From assembly GCA_021209875.1 (NCBI GenBank), contig JAGYVD010000001.1, forward strand, positions 2,418,001 through 2,482,000: a stretch of DNA of 64,000 nt, given 5' to 3'. The position numbers were made by a program, and so were the translations under genes. The stretch comes from Rosellinia necatrix (lineage: Eukaryota > Ascomycota > Sordariomycetes > Xylariales > Xylariaceae). This document shows positions 63,701 to 64,000 of this stretch, piece after piece. Position 1 is the first letter of the stretch. Every line of letters starts with the position of its first letter. Under the pieces are notes generated by a model. That model was not told the DNA's origin, did no database searches, and saw nothing but the letters and a program-made list of their open reading frames with translations.

Positions 63701-64000
63701 TTATAATATTACACTTATTAAAATATAGTTTTTTTTATTTAACTATTAAAAATACTTTTTATTTTAATTTTAAAAATATTAAATTAAAGTTTATATTAAT
63801 AATAAATATAAATAATAAGTTTTTATGTTTAATTAGTTTTAGGTTTTTATAAATAGCTGTTTATCAGTTTAGTTTAATTTATATATATTATAATTTTTAA
63901 TATAATTTTTATTATTTATATTTTATAAGCTATTATAAATAGTTTTAATATTTATATTATTTATTAAATACTGCAGTATTATTTTTATTATATATTTATT
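60753..64000. mobile_element. RIP-degraded AT-rich DNA to the window end
   Basis: Nearly pure A/T, with scattered GCT, AGC and ACG. No gene, LTR pair or RNA was recognised. The AT-rich tract continues beyond the window. Confidence 0.55.

Overview
The window looks like nuclear DNA of a filamentous ascomycete (Pezizomycotina, probably Sordariomycetes-like). The supported genes carry short GT-AG introns (51-162 bp) with CTAAC/CTGAC-like branch sites. The proteins are fungal families (VPS37 of ESCRT-I, a DUF4360 secreted protein, an RBR ubiquitin ligase, an S33/TAP-like hydrolase). Most of the window is extremely AT-rich DNA whose repeat copies differ almost only by C-to-T and G-to-A transitions, the signature of repeat-induced point mutation (RIP). 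No database search was possible, so family names rest on recognised motifs.

Layout. 1-6435 is a normal-composition gene block: vps37 (+, 2 exons), a DUF4360 secreted protein (+, 2 exons) and an RBR E3 ligase (-, 3 exons) with a TA/TG microsatellite in its first intron; another CA microsatellite lies near the edge. 6436-18655 is a 12.2-kb AT-rich block bounded by a 108-bp direct repeat (TG...CA, LTR-like). 18656-25558 is a second gene island: an S33 peptidase/alpha-beta hydrolase (+, 6 exons), an intron-containing tRNA-Lys-like gene, a clear initiator tRNA-Met, and an F-box-like protein (-). From about 25559 to the window end the DNA is AT-rich with no credible gene.

The long AT-rich tract is a nest of LTR retrotransposon relics. 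I could delimit: an LTR plus leader at 26310-26867 that carries a 242-bp solo LTR (target duplication CCCTA); a complete minus-strand element at 34950-41792 (target duplication CTAAT); an element at 42560-47388; a short gag-bearing element at 47524-50479 (target duplication CTAAG) that has inserted into an oppositely oriented copy of its own family; a 204-bp solo LTR at 50632-50835 (target duplication GCTCT); a family of 252-bp LTRs at 26868, 50993 and (inverted) 51262; and an LTR pair at about 56430-60752. Several LTRs remain GC-rich while their interiors are almost pure A/T.

The host genes do not form an obvious pathway. VPS37 (ESCRT-I sorting of ubiquitinated cargo) and the RBR ligase both belong to ubiquitin biology, but fungal gene order gives no reason to link them. 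The most unusual aspect of the window is the architecture of the repeat nest, including self-family insertion, two LTRs lodged at the same internal position of one family, and a tail-to-tail LTR palindrome.
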